A stretch of 15,860 nucleotides of DNA from Ruminococcus sp. (lineage in GTDB: Bacteria > Bacillota > Clostridia > Oscillospirales > Ruminococcaceae). The stretch spans positions 1 to 15,860 of the forward strand of contig JAMPAO010000063.1 in assembly GCA_023667165.1 (NCBI GenBank), written 5' to 3'. The notes below the pieces were generated by a model that had not been told where the DNA came from, ran no database searches, and saw only the letters and a list, made by a program, of their open reading frames with translations. Both the position numbers and the translations under genes were made by a program. This document shows positions 1-5,580 of this stretch, piece by piece (positions within the stretch are counted from its first letter, which is position 1; each line of letters starts with the position of its first letter).

Positions 1-2
1 CC

Positions 3-71
3 GAAAATATCGAGCTTGTTTTTATTCCGCCGTACACTCCGGAAATGAACCCGATAGGACAACACTATTAA
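3..71 (+). pseudogene. IS630-family transposase, 3' fragment truncated at the junction
   Basis: Read from base 3, the frame gives a short segment containing IPPYTPEMNPI, then G-Q-H-Y and a stop at 69-71. This matches the third catalytic region of IS630/Tc1-type DDE transposases, where the usual text is PPYSPELNPIE and the final Glu is catalytic. Here Gly stands where that Glu should be, and the roughly 40 further residues normally present are missing. The recombinase gene of the mobile element ends only 12 bases later. The simplest reading is that the element inserted inside an IS630 transposase gene and the sequence after about base 57 belongs to the element. The start of the transposase lies outside the window. 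Confidence 0.72.
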
Positions 72-82
72 CGGAACACATA
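54..82. other. probable element end / attachment junction (attL or attR)
   Basis: The transposase similarity stops at about 54-58, and the recombinase stop codon is at 83-85, so the recombination crossover should lie in this interval. Tn4451- and Tn5397-type large serine recombinases are known to cross over at a GA dinucleotide, and a GA occurs at 58-59. The exact crossover cannot be fixed without the other end of the element or an empty site. No direct copy of this stretch was recognised elsewhere in the window. Confidence 0.45.
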
Positions 83-1738
83 TCAATCGTCCAATTTTCC
101 AACGCCCTTGTAGAAAATCTCAACGAGCTGTGAAGTACCGCTACTGTCTTTGCAGCGTTCGTGAACGATGATTTTGTCGATGAGTTCGCTTAAAATATCG
201 CTTGTGACTTCCGTTATTTCCGTGTATTTGGAAACAAGGCGAATAAATTCCGCCGCACTTCTGTTGGTATTCTCGGCAGAAGTGATGATTTGCTTGCACT
301 TGACAAGTTTGTCCTTAAGTTCTCGCTGTTCGGATTCATACCGTGCAGACATTGTACGATAACGTTCTTCCGATAAGTTACCGAGAACCTTTTCCTCAAA
401 GACGTTCTGAAAAAGTATGTCAAGCTCGGCAATGCGTTTGCTGATTTTGACAGCCTCTTTTTTTGCCTTGTCGGATTCTCTGCTGTCAGACAGATTCATC
501 TTTTCGCTGATTGATACGGCGAAATTTTCAATGTCAAGCTGTGCCGATTCGGTCGTGCTTTTCAAGCTGTCGCAGACAAGAGTTATGACCGTCTGCGCAT
601 TGATGTAGTGCATTGTACAGCCGCCCGAATGTTCCTTGTCATATCCCGAACAGTAATAGTAAGGTTTATGCCTGCCGTTGCTCCTCTTTATGTAAAGCCG
701 CCTGCCGCAGTCTGCGCAGTACAGAAAACCCTGCATAATATCCTTTTCCCTGACGGTCGGAATACGTGTTTTCTTGGCGATAATATCCTGAGCAGCCTGC
801 CACACTTCCTCCGTTATTATCGGAGCATTTACCCCTCTGAAAACGGCTTGCTGTTCGGCAGGAATTTTTATCAGCGAATGATTGCGGTAGGATTTCCTTG
901 TTGTCTTGAAATTGATAATGTCACCGCAGTATTCCCGATGTTTCAGAATACCTCTGACCGTAACATATTTCCAGTCAAAGTTGCTGCTGTCGGGAATGTA
1001 TTTCGCCGTCAGACTGTTCTTTTTCCGAAATTCCGCAGGGGTAGGAATTTTACTGTCAGTAAGATATTTTGCAATTCTGACATAACCGTCACCGCCGATG
1101 AACATATCGAAAATTTTACGGACAATTTCAGCCGCCTCGTCATCGACAAGCCAATGGTTTTTGTCATTGGGATCCTTTCTGTATCCGAATATCGGAACAT
1201 TGCAAAGTATCCCGCCTGACATTCCCTTGCTTTTGAAAACAGCCCGTATCTTTTTCGACGTGTCTCTTGCATACCACTCGTTCATAATGTTCTTGATTGG
1301 AGCAAGTTCATTTTCGCCCGAATGGCTGTCTACACTGTCGTGAATTGCAATAAAGCGAATATCGTTGTCGGGGAAGTAGATTTCCGTGAAATAGTCAACC
1401 AAGATATGATGTCTGCCGAACCTTGAAAGGTCTTTGACGATTATCGTTCCGATTTCGCCTTTCCGAATGTCACTCATCATCTGCTGAAAACCGGCACGGT
1501 CAAAGTGAGTACCGCTTATGCCATCGTCAAAATAAAACCTCGTGTTGGTAAACCCGTTGTCCTCCGCATACTTGCAGAGGATTTTTCTTTGATTGGAAAT
1601 GCTGTTGCTTTCCGTATCGAGTTCATCGTCACGGGAGAGCCTTGCATACAAAGCCGTCACATCTTTTTCGCCGTCCGAAATTTTGGAGTAATTCTGATTA
1701 AAAAGTACGTCATAAAGTGAGTTGTTTAACTGATTCAT
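83..1738 (-). CDS. large serine recombinase (TnpX/TndX-like integrase-excisionase)
   Basis: This 551-residue protein should catalyse site-specific integration and excision of the element through a phosphoserine link to DNA. The N-terminal resolvase domain (about 28-170) has the nucleophile Ser35 in YARLSRDDE, and IIVKDLSRFGR near 99-109 is the second typical motif. The recombinase domain follows (about 175-310). A zinc ribbon has Cys341, Cys344, Cys363 and Cys374. A coiled-coil stretch (about 425-500) and a C-terminal tail ending near IDKIIVHER resemble the Tn4451/Tn5397 family; TnpX itself is longer, about 700 residues. The ATG at 1738 is preceded by GGAGG (1746-1750) and a consensus promoter. 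Its end lies next to the apparent element boundary, as expected for such a gene. Confidence 0.95.
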   Translation of the reverse strand: MNQLNNSLYDVLFNQNYSKISDGEKDVTALYARLSRDDELDTESNSISNQRKILCKYAEDNGFTNTRFYFDDGISGTHFDRAGFQQMMSDIRKGEIGTIIVKDLSRFGRHHILVDYFTEIYFPDNDIRFIAIHDSVDSHSGENELAPIKNIMNEWYARDTSKKIRAVFKSKGMSGGILCNVPIFGYRKDPNDKNHWLVDDEAAEIVRKIFDMFIGGDGYVRIAKYLTDSKIPTPAEFRKKNSLTAKYIPDSSNFDWKYVTVRGILKHREYCGDIINFKTTRKSYRNHSLIKIPAEQQAVFRGVNAPIITEEVWQAAQDIIAKKTRIPTVREKDIMQGFLYCADCGRRLYIKRSNGRHKPYYYCSGYDKEHSGGCTMHYINAQTVITLVCDSLKSTTESAQLDIENFAVSISEKMNLSDSRESDKAKKEAVKISKRIAELDILFQNVFEEKVLGNLSEERYRTMSARYESEQRELKDKLVKCKQIITSAENTNRSAAEFIRLVSKYTEITEVTSDILSELIDKIIVHERCKDSSGTSQLVEIFYKGVGKLDD

Positions 1739-1786
1739 AAGGTAAACCTCCGTATCACTTAAACAGACAAGAAATGCGTCAACAGT

Positions 1787-1815
1787 AGTATAACATTTTT
1801 CGCCTGTTTTGTCAA
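1787..1815 (-). promoter_or_regulatory. consensus promoter of the recombinase gene
   Basis: On the minus strand, TTGACA (1815-1810) and TATACT (1792-1787) are separated by exactly 17 bases. The expected start site leaves a leader of about 40 bases before the recombinase ATG at 1738. The site lies between tnpW and the recombinase, so the recombinase can be expressed independently of the upstream genes. Confidence 0.75.
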
Positions 1816-1821
1816 GAACCT

Positions 1822-1974
1822 TTATTTCTTTGCAGACGATTTTGCTATACGCTTTTCAATCAGTTTTTCCATTTTCTCCGAAACGGTTTTTTTGTCAAAA
1901 ACGGATTTGACATTGTAGGTTATACCGCCGATTTTTTTCGTGCGGCTAACCGTTTTATCGGTATCATACTTCAC
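1822..1974 (-). CDS. tnpW: TnpW-family small transposon protein
   Basis: This 50-residue basic protein starts with GTG at 1974, preceded by a strong GGAGGA ribosome site at about 1982-1988. Its core KKIGGITYNVKSVF followed by a short charged helix (SEKMEKLIEKRIAK) fits the TnpW family (IG-x-T-x-Y-x-V, then a C-terminal helix) that accompanies serine recombinases in Tn4451-like elements. The biochemical role of TnpW is not established. It sits directly upstream of the recombinase on the same strand. The family call rests on motif pattern only. Confidence 0.7.
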   Translation of the reverse strand: MKYDTDKTVSRTKKIGGITYNVKSVFDKKTVSEKMEKLIEKRIAKSSAKK

Positions 1975-2080
1975 GGTAAACTTCCTCCGTTAAAGCCTGC
2001 GGCGTTACCGTTCCTCCGATTGTTTCGGTCACAGACGGGTAAGTGCTTGTCTTGACGGACAAAGCACAAATATCTCTCAC
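1964..2080 (-). CDS. small ORF overlapping tnpW, possibly a degenerate TnpW-like protein
   Basis: The open frame from GTG at 2080 (or TTG at 2062) encodes up to 38 residues containing TYPSVTETIGGTV and TEEVYREV. Its last 11 bases overlap the tnpW start, a layout typical of translational coupling. TETIGGTV resembles the N-terminal part of TnpW proteins, but the usual hydrophobic strand and helix that follow are absent. There is no clear ribosome site before either candidate start. It may be a shortened duplicate of tnpW, a leader peptide, or non-coding. Confidence 0.4.
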   Translation of the reverse strand: MRDICALSVKTSTYPSVTETIGGTVTPQALTEEVYREV

Positions 2081-2118
2081 TGCCGCAGGGTATTAAATTT
2101 TCAAGTTTCCGCACGGTA

Positions 2119-2160
2119 CTCTCTATAACTAAAGGATAAAATCAAACACAAAATCCAATG
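2119..2160 (-). repeat. 42-bp box, copy A (inverted relative to copy B)
   Basis: Read on the minus strand from 2160, the sequence begins CATTGGATTTTGTG, then has TTGATTTT and TCCTTTAG before a TTATAGAGAG end. Copy B on the plus strand at 2752-2794 matches it with two substitutions and about three differences at the end. The copies point away from each other and flank the sigma-like gene. A weak promoter shape is common to both: TTGTGT/TTGTGC, 17 bases, TTATAG/TATATA. Copy A faces tnpW and the recombinase. Confidence 0.75.
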
Positions 2161-2177
2161 AATTTACGAATATTTTT

Positions 2178-2203
2178 TTCCTACATTCCAAAGTTTGTAG
2201 GAA
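2178..2203. other. 8-bp stem-loop after the sigma-like gene
   Basis: TTCCTACA (2178-2185) and TGTAGGAA (2196-2203) form a perfect stem with a 10-base loop, 14 bases past the stop of the minus-strand sigma-like gene. On the minus strand it is followed by an A run rather than a T run, so it is not a standard intrinsic terminator. It may stabilise the 3' end of the transcript. Confidence 0.35.
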
Positions 2204-2216
2204 TAACTAAAAATGA

Positions 2217-2598
2217 CTATTCTCTTTTGTTGAAAATCACCCTTATTTTGTTAAGAGCCTTATGCTTTCTGTAACTGAAAAGCGAGGGAGAGATATCCAT
2301 TTCGGCGGCAAGCGTAACATCATCTTTGTTGCCGAAAAAGCTGTTGAGGATAATCTCCCTTTCGTTCTCGGAAAGCTCCGTGTTAATTATGTTCATAACC
2401 GCCTCCAACGTTTCCTTTTTCTCGTAGTCGGCGATAACGTCCATACTGTCGGGATACTGACTGAACAGATAATCCTTGTCGGTCAGAACAAACTTGCCTT
2501 GCTTTCTGCGGTAACGTTCGGCTGAACGAAAACGCTCCCGTGCCCTGTAAATATCATCGGATACATCGACACGTTTTTTTTATCTTAATGTACTTCAT
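2217..2598 (-). pseudogene. sigma-70-region-4-like regulator, frameshifted at an A8 run
   Basis: An ATG at 2598 with an excellent GGAGG site starts MKYIKIKK and runs into a stop a few codons later. If one base is removed from the eight-A run (plus-strand T run 2574-2581), the frame continues as RVDVSDDIYRARERF and on through FVLTDKDYLFSQYPDS to the open frame MDVIADYEKKETLEAV, giving 126 residues. The C-terminal part (LSENEREIILNSFF, then a helix-turn-helix around LAAEMDISPSLFSYRKHKAL) fits sigma-70 region 4, as in the small sigma-like regulators of Firmicute conjugative elements. From the sequence as given, only the 75-residue C-terminal part (2217-2444) is open without a shift. It is either broken, a sequencing indel, or expressed by slippage. 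Confidence 0.75.
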
Positions 2599-2649
2599 AC
2601 GTACCTCCTGTTTGGTCGGAGACACACCGCTTAAATCATTAAAATATTA

Positions 2650-2678
2650 TTGACAAATTGTTACAATTATATTATAAT
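2650..2678 (+). promoter_or_regulatory. consensus promoter directed toward mobC and the relaxase
   Basis: TTGACA (2650-2655) and TATAAT (2673-2678) are separated by 17 bases, a perfect match to the vegetative consensus. Transcription would start near 2685 and cross a leader of about 410 bases before mobC. Its -10 overlaps the -10 of an equally perfect minus-strand promoter. Confidence 0.75.
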
Positions 2679-2699
2679 ATATTTAGACGGAAATGTCAA
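2671..2699 (-). promoter_or_regulatory. consensus promoter directed toward the sigma-like gene
   Basis: On the minus strand, TTGACA (2699-2694) and TATAAT (2676-2671) are separated by 17 bases. The predicted start, near 2664, lies about 65 bases before the ATG at 2598. The two opposing promoters share the ATTATAAT core and end in ATTGACA/TGTCAAT arms (2649-2655 and 2694-2700), so only one RNA polymerase can occupy the site at a time. Confidence 0.75.
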
Positions 2700-2751
2700 T
2701 AGGCAAAAGAAAATTTCTCGAAAAAAATTCAAAGAAAATTTTCACGTTCGG

Positions 2752-2794
2752 CATTGGATTTTGTGCTTGATTTTGTCCTTTAGTATATAGGGAG
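2752..2794 (+). repeat. 42-bp box, copy B
   Basis: The plus-strand copy starts CATTGGATTTTGTG at 2752 and carries TTGATTTT, TCCTTTAG and TATATAGGGAG. It is nearly identical to copy A on the other strand at 2119-2160. It contains TTGTGC (2761-2766), 17 bases, and TATATA (2784-2789), and it points toward mobC. It lies downstream of the consensus promoter at 2650-2678, so it would also be transcribed as leader RNA. Confidence 0.75.
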
Positions 2795-2830
2795 ATTTTA
2801 TTGATTATTGTCGGTGAGAGAAAAATCTTT

Positions 2831-3060
2831 TCGTCGGGATTTATCTGAAAAATCCGAATATTTTCGCCGACGAGATTCCGTCAAAGCCGTCCAAACGGCG
2901 AGTAAGCCCTGACGGGCATTTGCAATTCTGCACTTTGCAGAATTGATTTTTTCTTGATTAGCAAGCATAGAAAAAGGAACCCCTTTTTCCGTTTGTTAAT
3001 TTCATTAACAATTTTCGCCGTCCGGATGGACAGCAAAAAACCGTCAGGGAAATTCCCTGA
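2831..3060. other. hairpin-rich region before mobC, candidate origin of transfer
   Basis: This non-coding stretch upstream of the mobilization genes holds, in order: a stem TCGTCGG (2831-2837) with CCGACGA (2867-2873) enclosing GATTT/AAATC; GCCGT/ACGGC (2886-2899); GCCC/GGGC (2906-2917); a 10-bp stem at 2923-2945; AAAAAGG/CCTTTTT near 2971-2988; TGTTAAT/ATTAACA (2994-3010); GTCC/GGAC (3020-3031); and TCAGGGAA/TTCCCTGA (3044-3060). Relaxase substrates typically lie just upstream of the mob genes and contain inverted repeats beside the nick site. That places oriT here by context. The nick site was not identified. Confidence 0.5.
2923..2952 (+). terminator. intrinsic terminator or attenuator in the mob leader
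   Basis: CAATTCTGCA (2923-2932) and TGCAGAATTG (2936-2945) form a perfect 10-bp stem with a 3-base loop, followed at once by ATTTTTT. It lies between the plus-strand promoter at 2650 and mobC at 3096, so it would end transcription before the mobilization genes unless bypassed. It could equally be part of the oriT structure. Confidence 0.5.
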
Positions 3061-3095
3061 AACCCTTTATCATTTCGCCGAAAGGAGGTGACGAA

Positions 3096-3428
3096 ATGGC
3101 AAAAAGAAATATCTCAAAAACGGTAAAGTTTTTGCCCGAAGAACTTGCTAAAGTTGAACGAAATGCAAGCGAGCTGAATCTAAAGCCTGCACGGTATATA
3201 AGGACTATGGCTGTTGACGGTCAGATACTCAGACTTGAAGTCCCCGAATATCACAACACAATTAAAGAGCTGCACAGGATAGGCAGTCTTATCAACCAAA
3301 TCACCCGCCGTCTGAACGAAACAGGCTCGTTCTATTACGACGATATGCAGAACATCAAGGAGGAGCACGAAAACATATGCCGTATGTTAAATCAATATCT
3401 GTCCACTCTACGCCTAAAAAAACTATAG
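3096..3428 (+). CDS. mobC: MobC-like relaxosome accessory protein
   Basis: This 110-residue protein has an N-terminal ribbon-helix-helix-type segment (SKTVKFLPEELAKVERNA, then NLKPARYIRTMAVDG). The middle (YHNTIKELHRIGSLINQITRRLNETG) is characteristic of MobC/plasmid mobilization proteins. MobC proteins bind oriT and help the relaxase open the DNA strands at the nick site. The ATG at 3096 follows AAAGGAGGTG, a near-perfect ribosome site. The last 52 bases overlap the relaxase start, so the two are translationally coupled. The neighbours and the internal motifs agree, so the call is firm. Confidence 0.9.
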   Translation: MAKRNISKTVKFLPEELAKVERNASELNLKPARYIRTMAVDGQILRLEVPEYHNTIKELHRIGSLINQITRRLNETGSFYYDDMQNIKEEHENICRMLNQYLSTLRLKKL

Positions 3429-4801
3429 CGTACATCGTGAACGATAAAAAGACCGACAATCTGCTGTATGTATCGGGGCTGAACTGCTCCGCTGCTCCCG
3501 ATGTTGCCTATGAAGAAATGCGTGGAGTATTTGAGGAATATTCCAAGCACTCATTCAGCGAAAGAAAAGCTGTCAATTCCAAAACTCCCGTGAAACTTTT
3601 TCACTTCGTTCAGTCCTTTCACCCAAACGAAAATATCACTCCCGAAAAGGCTCACAGCATTGCCAAGGAATGGGCGGAAAAAGCCTTTGGAGCAGAACGT
3701 CAGATAATCGTTTCCACTCACACCGACAAGGGGCATATCCATTCTCATATCGTTCTTAATCCCTATGATTTTTACGGAGTAAAATTTAACTCCAACAGGG
3801 AAACATTAAAGGCTGTCAGAGGTCTTTCGGACACGGTTTGTATGAAGTATAATATCAAACCTATTTCGTCCAAAGGAAAGAAGGGAGTGGGTTACAAGGA
3901 ATGGTCGGAAAAGAAGAAAGGCTCATCGTGGAAACAGCAGATTCGTGAGACGGTTGACCGCCTTGTTTACGAATCGGAAAATCTTGATGATTTGCTCCGC
4001 AAGCTGAACGAACAGGGGTACAAAATCAGCCGTAAAAAATACATCACGATTACGACTCCGAAAGGCGAAAATAAGGTTAGGACAAAGACATTGGGAGAGG
4101 GTTACGATGAGGACAGTCTTGTCCAAAGAATCGCCCTTGCAAGAGAGCAGTCACGGACGGAAAAGGAAGATAAAATCAATGAAGAAATCGCCCGTATGCC
4201 TTATATGGAAAGGCTTTACAACAAGCGTATATATGAGGTGTCACAGCTTGTAAGAAACGGCGAAAAGGTTGTAAAAAAATACAATCCCAAACTGCCCTAT
4301 TCCGTCGAAAATGATTACGAGGTTTTCCGTCTTGCCCGTCAGCTTTTGATTATAAAACGTGACGGAATAACGTCCGCAAACGACCTTGAAAAGCGGTTTG
4401 AGGAAACCGAAAAAGCCTATGAAGATTGCCGCAATGAACTTAATAATCTTGCCAAAGAGCAGGAGCAGTTCAAGCTGATAATCGAGAACGCCGAGAAGTA
4501 TTTCGAGCTTTCGAGCCGTGATGAAAACACTCTCACGCAGGCGGAAAAACTGAAACTTAAAATCAGCGGAGATACCGTCCGCAAGTGCGGGATAAAATCA
4601 AAAGCTCACGTCGAAATTATCCGTAAAGCCTATGAGGATAACGCTAAGAAATCGGCTGTCCTCAATGACAGCTTTGGGGTACTCGAACAGCGGTTCAAGG
4701 AATATGCCGACATATTGGAACGGTACAAGCAAATATCTCAAAAGGATTATATTACCCGTCTTATTGAAGAAAAGAAACGCAAGGCAGGCAAACTTGAATA
4801 G
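3377..4801 (+). CDS. mobA: MOBP-type relaxase / mobilization nuclease
   Basis: This 474-residue protein should nick oriT and carry the transferred strand. The probable catalytic tyrosine is Tyr19 in KKTIAYIVNDKKTDN. The second motif region includes LFHFVQSFHP (His76, His82). The metal-binding motif HTDKGHIHSHIVLN has His115, His120, His122 and His124. The C-terminal half (about 190-474) is highly charged and contains coiled-coil stretches (around 250-300 and 340-470), possibly for contacts with MobC or a coupling protein. The start lies inside mobC in another frame. The length fits small mobilizable elements, and no coupling ATPase or type IV secretion gene is seen, so transfer would depend on a helper or on genes outside the window. 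Confidence 0.93.
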   Translation: MPYVKSISVHSTPKKTIAYIVNDKKTDNLLYVSGLNCSAAPDVAYEEMRGVFEEYSKHSFSERKAVNSKTPVKLFHFVQSFHPNENITPEKAHSIAKEWAEKAFGAERQIIVSTHTDKGHIHSHIVLNPYDFYGVKFNSNRETLKAVRGLSDTVCMKYNIKPISSKGKKGVGYKEWSEKKKGSSWKQQIRETVDRLVYESENLDDLLRKLNEQGYKISRKKYITITTPKGENKVRTKTLGEGYDEDSLVQRIALAREQSRTEKEDKINEEIARMPYMERLYNKRIYEVSQLVRNGEKVVKKYNPKLPYSVENDYEVFRLARQLLIIKRDGITSANDLEKRFEETEKAYEDCRNELNNLAKEQEQFKLIIENAEKYFELSSRDENTLTQAEKLKLKISGDTVRKCGIKSKAHVEIIRKAYEDNAKKSAVLNDSFGVLEQRFKEYADILERYKQISQKDYITRLIEEKKRKAGKLE

Positions 4802-4852
4802 GTATTTTCCGCCCGTTGAAGTTATCCGAACCGGACGAAACGGCACGGGCTT

Positions 4853-4889
4853 AACGGCAGTTTACAAGTCGGTAAATCCCGCTGCCGTT
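4853..4889 (+). terminator. weak stem-loop after the relaxase
   Basis: AACGGCAG (4853-4860) pairs with CTGCCGTT (4882-4889), and TTTAC (4861-4865) pairs inside with GTAAA (4872-4876). Only three Ts follow. It could act as the 3' end of the mob transcript but is a poor intrinsic terminator. Confidence 0.35.
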
Positions 4890-4910
4890 TGGACGGTCAA
4901 GAGCATTTTT

Positions 4911-4955
4911 TCGCAAACAAAAAAGGATATGAAATCCTATCGAAATCATATCCTT
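4911..4955 (-). terminator. intrinsic terminator of the ribbon-helix-helix gene
   Basis: AAGGATATGA (4923-4932) and TCATATCCTT (4946-4955) form a perfect 10-bp stem. On the minus strand it is followed by a run of Ts (complement of the A run 4919-4924). It begins 8 bases past the stop codon of the gene ending at 4963. The same hairpin also faces the end of the mob operon. Confidence 0.7.
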
Positions 4956-4962
4956 GTAATAC

Positions 4963-5193
4963 TTATTCACCGCCGTTTTCGTCAAGCGGTTTGGGGTACT
5001 TATTGAAGTCAACCGCAAATTCCTCCCACAAGTATTCTTCCAATGCACAGGTTATCAAAGAGTTCATGGAGCAGCCGTGTTCACGGGCGACTTGTTTTAA
5101 TAATTCAAGCTGACCTTTTTTAAGATTCAGAGTTGTTCGGTCATAGGCTTTCTCGTTATATTTCCGCTTGCTTGCGGTAGAGGTTTTGGACAT
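4963..5193 (-). CDS. ribbon-helix-helix (Arc/CopG-like) DNA-binding protein
   Basis: This 76-residue protein has the pattern YDRTTLNLKKGQLELLKQVA followed by GCSMNSLITCALEEYL, meaning a beta strand, a helix, a G-x-S turn and a second helix. That matches ribbon-helix-helix repressors and antitoxin-like regulators. The N-terminus is basic. It starts with ATG at 5193 after AAAGGAG and has its own promoter. No toxin gene sits beside it. It is divergent from the par operon, whose promoter carries an inverted repeat between -35 and -10, so it may repress that operon. This regulatory link is inferred from position only. Confidence 0.75.
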   Translation of the reverse strand: MSKTSTASKRKYNEKAYDRTTLNLKKGQLELLKQVAREHGCSMNSLITCALEEYLWEEFAVDFNKYPKPLDENGGE

Positions 5194-5222
5194 TGCGTTT
5201 GCTCCTTTCGTGGTATATTTTC

Positions 5223-5251
5223 AGTATATCACAAGTGTGGACTTAATTCAA
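5223..5251 (-). promoter_or_regulatory. promoter of the ribbon-helix-helix gene
   Basis: On the minus strand, TTGAAT (5251-5246) and TATACT (5228-5223) are separated by 17 bases. The start site should lie some 20-25 bases before the AAAGGAG ribosome site of the gene starting at 5193. Confidence 0.65.
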
Positions 5252-5317
5252 GCGGGAAACAGCTTTTTGACGGTTTTAATATTTTTGTGTATTCAAAACT
5301 GTTAAAAATTGGTTAAG

Positions 5318-5344
5318 TTTACAAATTATCTAAATTTACAAATT
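5318..5344. repeat. two direct TTTACAAATT repeats upstream of the par promoter
   Basis: TTTACAAATT occurs at 5318-5327 and again at 5335-5344, a spacing of 17 bases, ending 16 bases before the -35 box at 5361. The surrounding DNA is very AT-rich. It may be a regulator site or an UP-like element. The repeats could also reflect base composition. Confidence 0.35.
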
Positions 5345-5360
5345 TATTTTCAAAATCCTA

Positions 5361-5389
5361 TTGACATACTAATGAGAGTATGCTATACT
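5361..5389 (+). promoter_or_regulatory. par operon promoter with an operator-like dyad
   Basis: TTGACA (5361-5366) and TATACT (5384-5389) are 17 bases apart. Within this span, CATACT (5365-5370) and AGTATG (5377-5382) form an inverted repeat with a 6-base spacer. A repressor bound there would block RNA polymerase directly. Transcription would start near 5396, just before the palindrome at 5404-5426. Confidence 0.75.
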
Positions 5390-5403
5390 ATTTTTGAACG
5401 GTA

Positions 5404-5426
5404 AAGATTGTCGTTACGACAATCTT
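5404..5426. repeat. perfect 11-bp-arm palindrome, candidate ParB site 1
   Basis: AAGATTGTCGT (5404-5414), a central T, and ACGACAATCTT (5416-5426) form a perfect inverted repeat. The core TTGTCGTTACGACAA (5408-5422) recurs exactly at 6389-6403 between parA and parB. As RNA it would fold into a hairpin just before the ribosome site of the small ORF at 5448. It could serve as a centromere-like DNA site or as an RNA control element. Confidence 0.7.
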
Positions 5427-5447
5427 CCGACAAGATAAAAGGAGTGT

Positions 5448-5549
5448 ATGAAAATGGGTGTACAGTCTTATTTTCGGAAATGGCTGTTGCACGGTTACAA
5501 GCACGTTGATTTAAGCAAGGCACTTATCCGTTTAAGGAAAAGCTGTTAA
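5448..5549 (+). CDS. small basic protein or leader peptide before parA
   Basis: An ATG at 5448 with AAAAGGAG upstream opens a 33-residue frame beginning MKMGVQSYFRKWLLHGYKHV and ending RLRKSC. It is rich in Lys, Arg and aromatic residues and has no membrane segment. It lies between the par promoter and parA, with 31 bases to the parA ATG. I do not recognise it. It may be a real small protein of this element family or a coupling leader. The good ribosome site and the lack of other use for the space support translation. Confidence 0.55.
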   Translation: MKMGVQSYFRKWLLHGYKHVDLSKALIRLRKSC

Positions 5550-5580
5550 ACAAACTGAATTTGAAAAGGAGAACACGATT

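Noticed and set aside
608..1219. Long plus-strand open frame (203 codons) opposite the recombinase
   Set aside because: It is a shadow of the recombinase gene: no ribosome site, no known motif, and the minus-strand protein is unmistakable.
2831..3060. CRISPR-like array, suggested by repeated inverted sequences
   Set aside because: The stems have different sequences and no regular spacing; they are independent hairpins.
4963..5193. Toxin-antitoxin pair suggested by the ribbon-helix-helix gene
   Set aside because: No toxin-like frame lies next to it on either strand; the neighbours are the relaxase and the par promoter.
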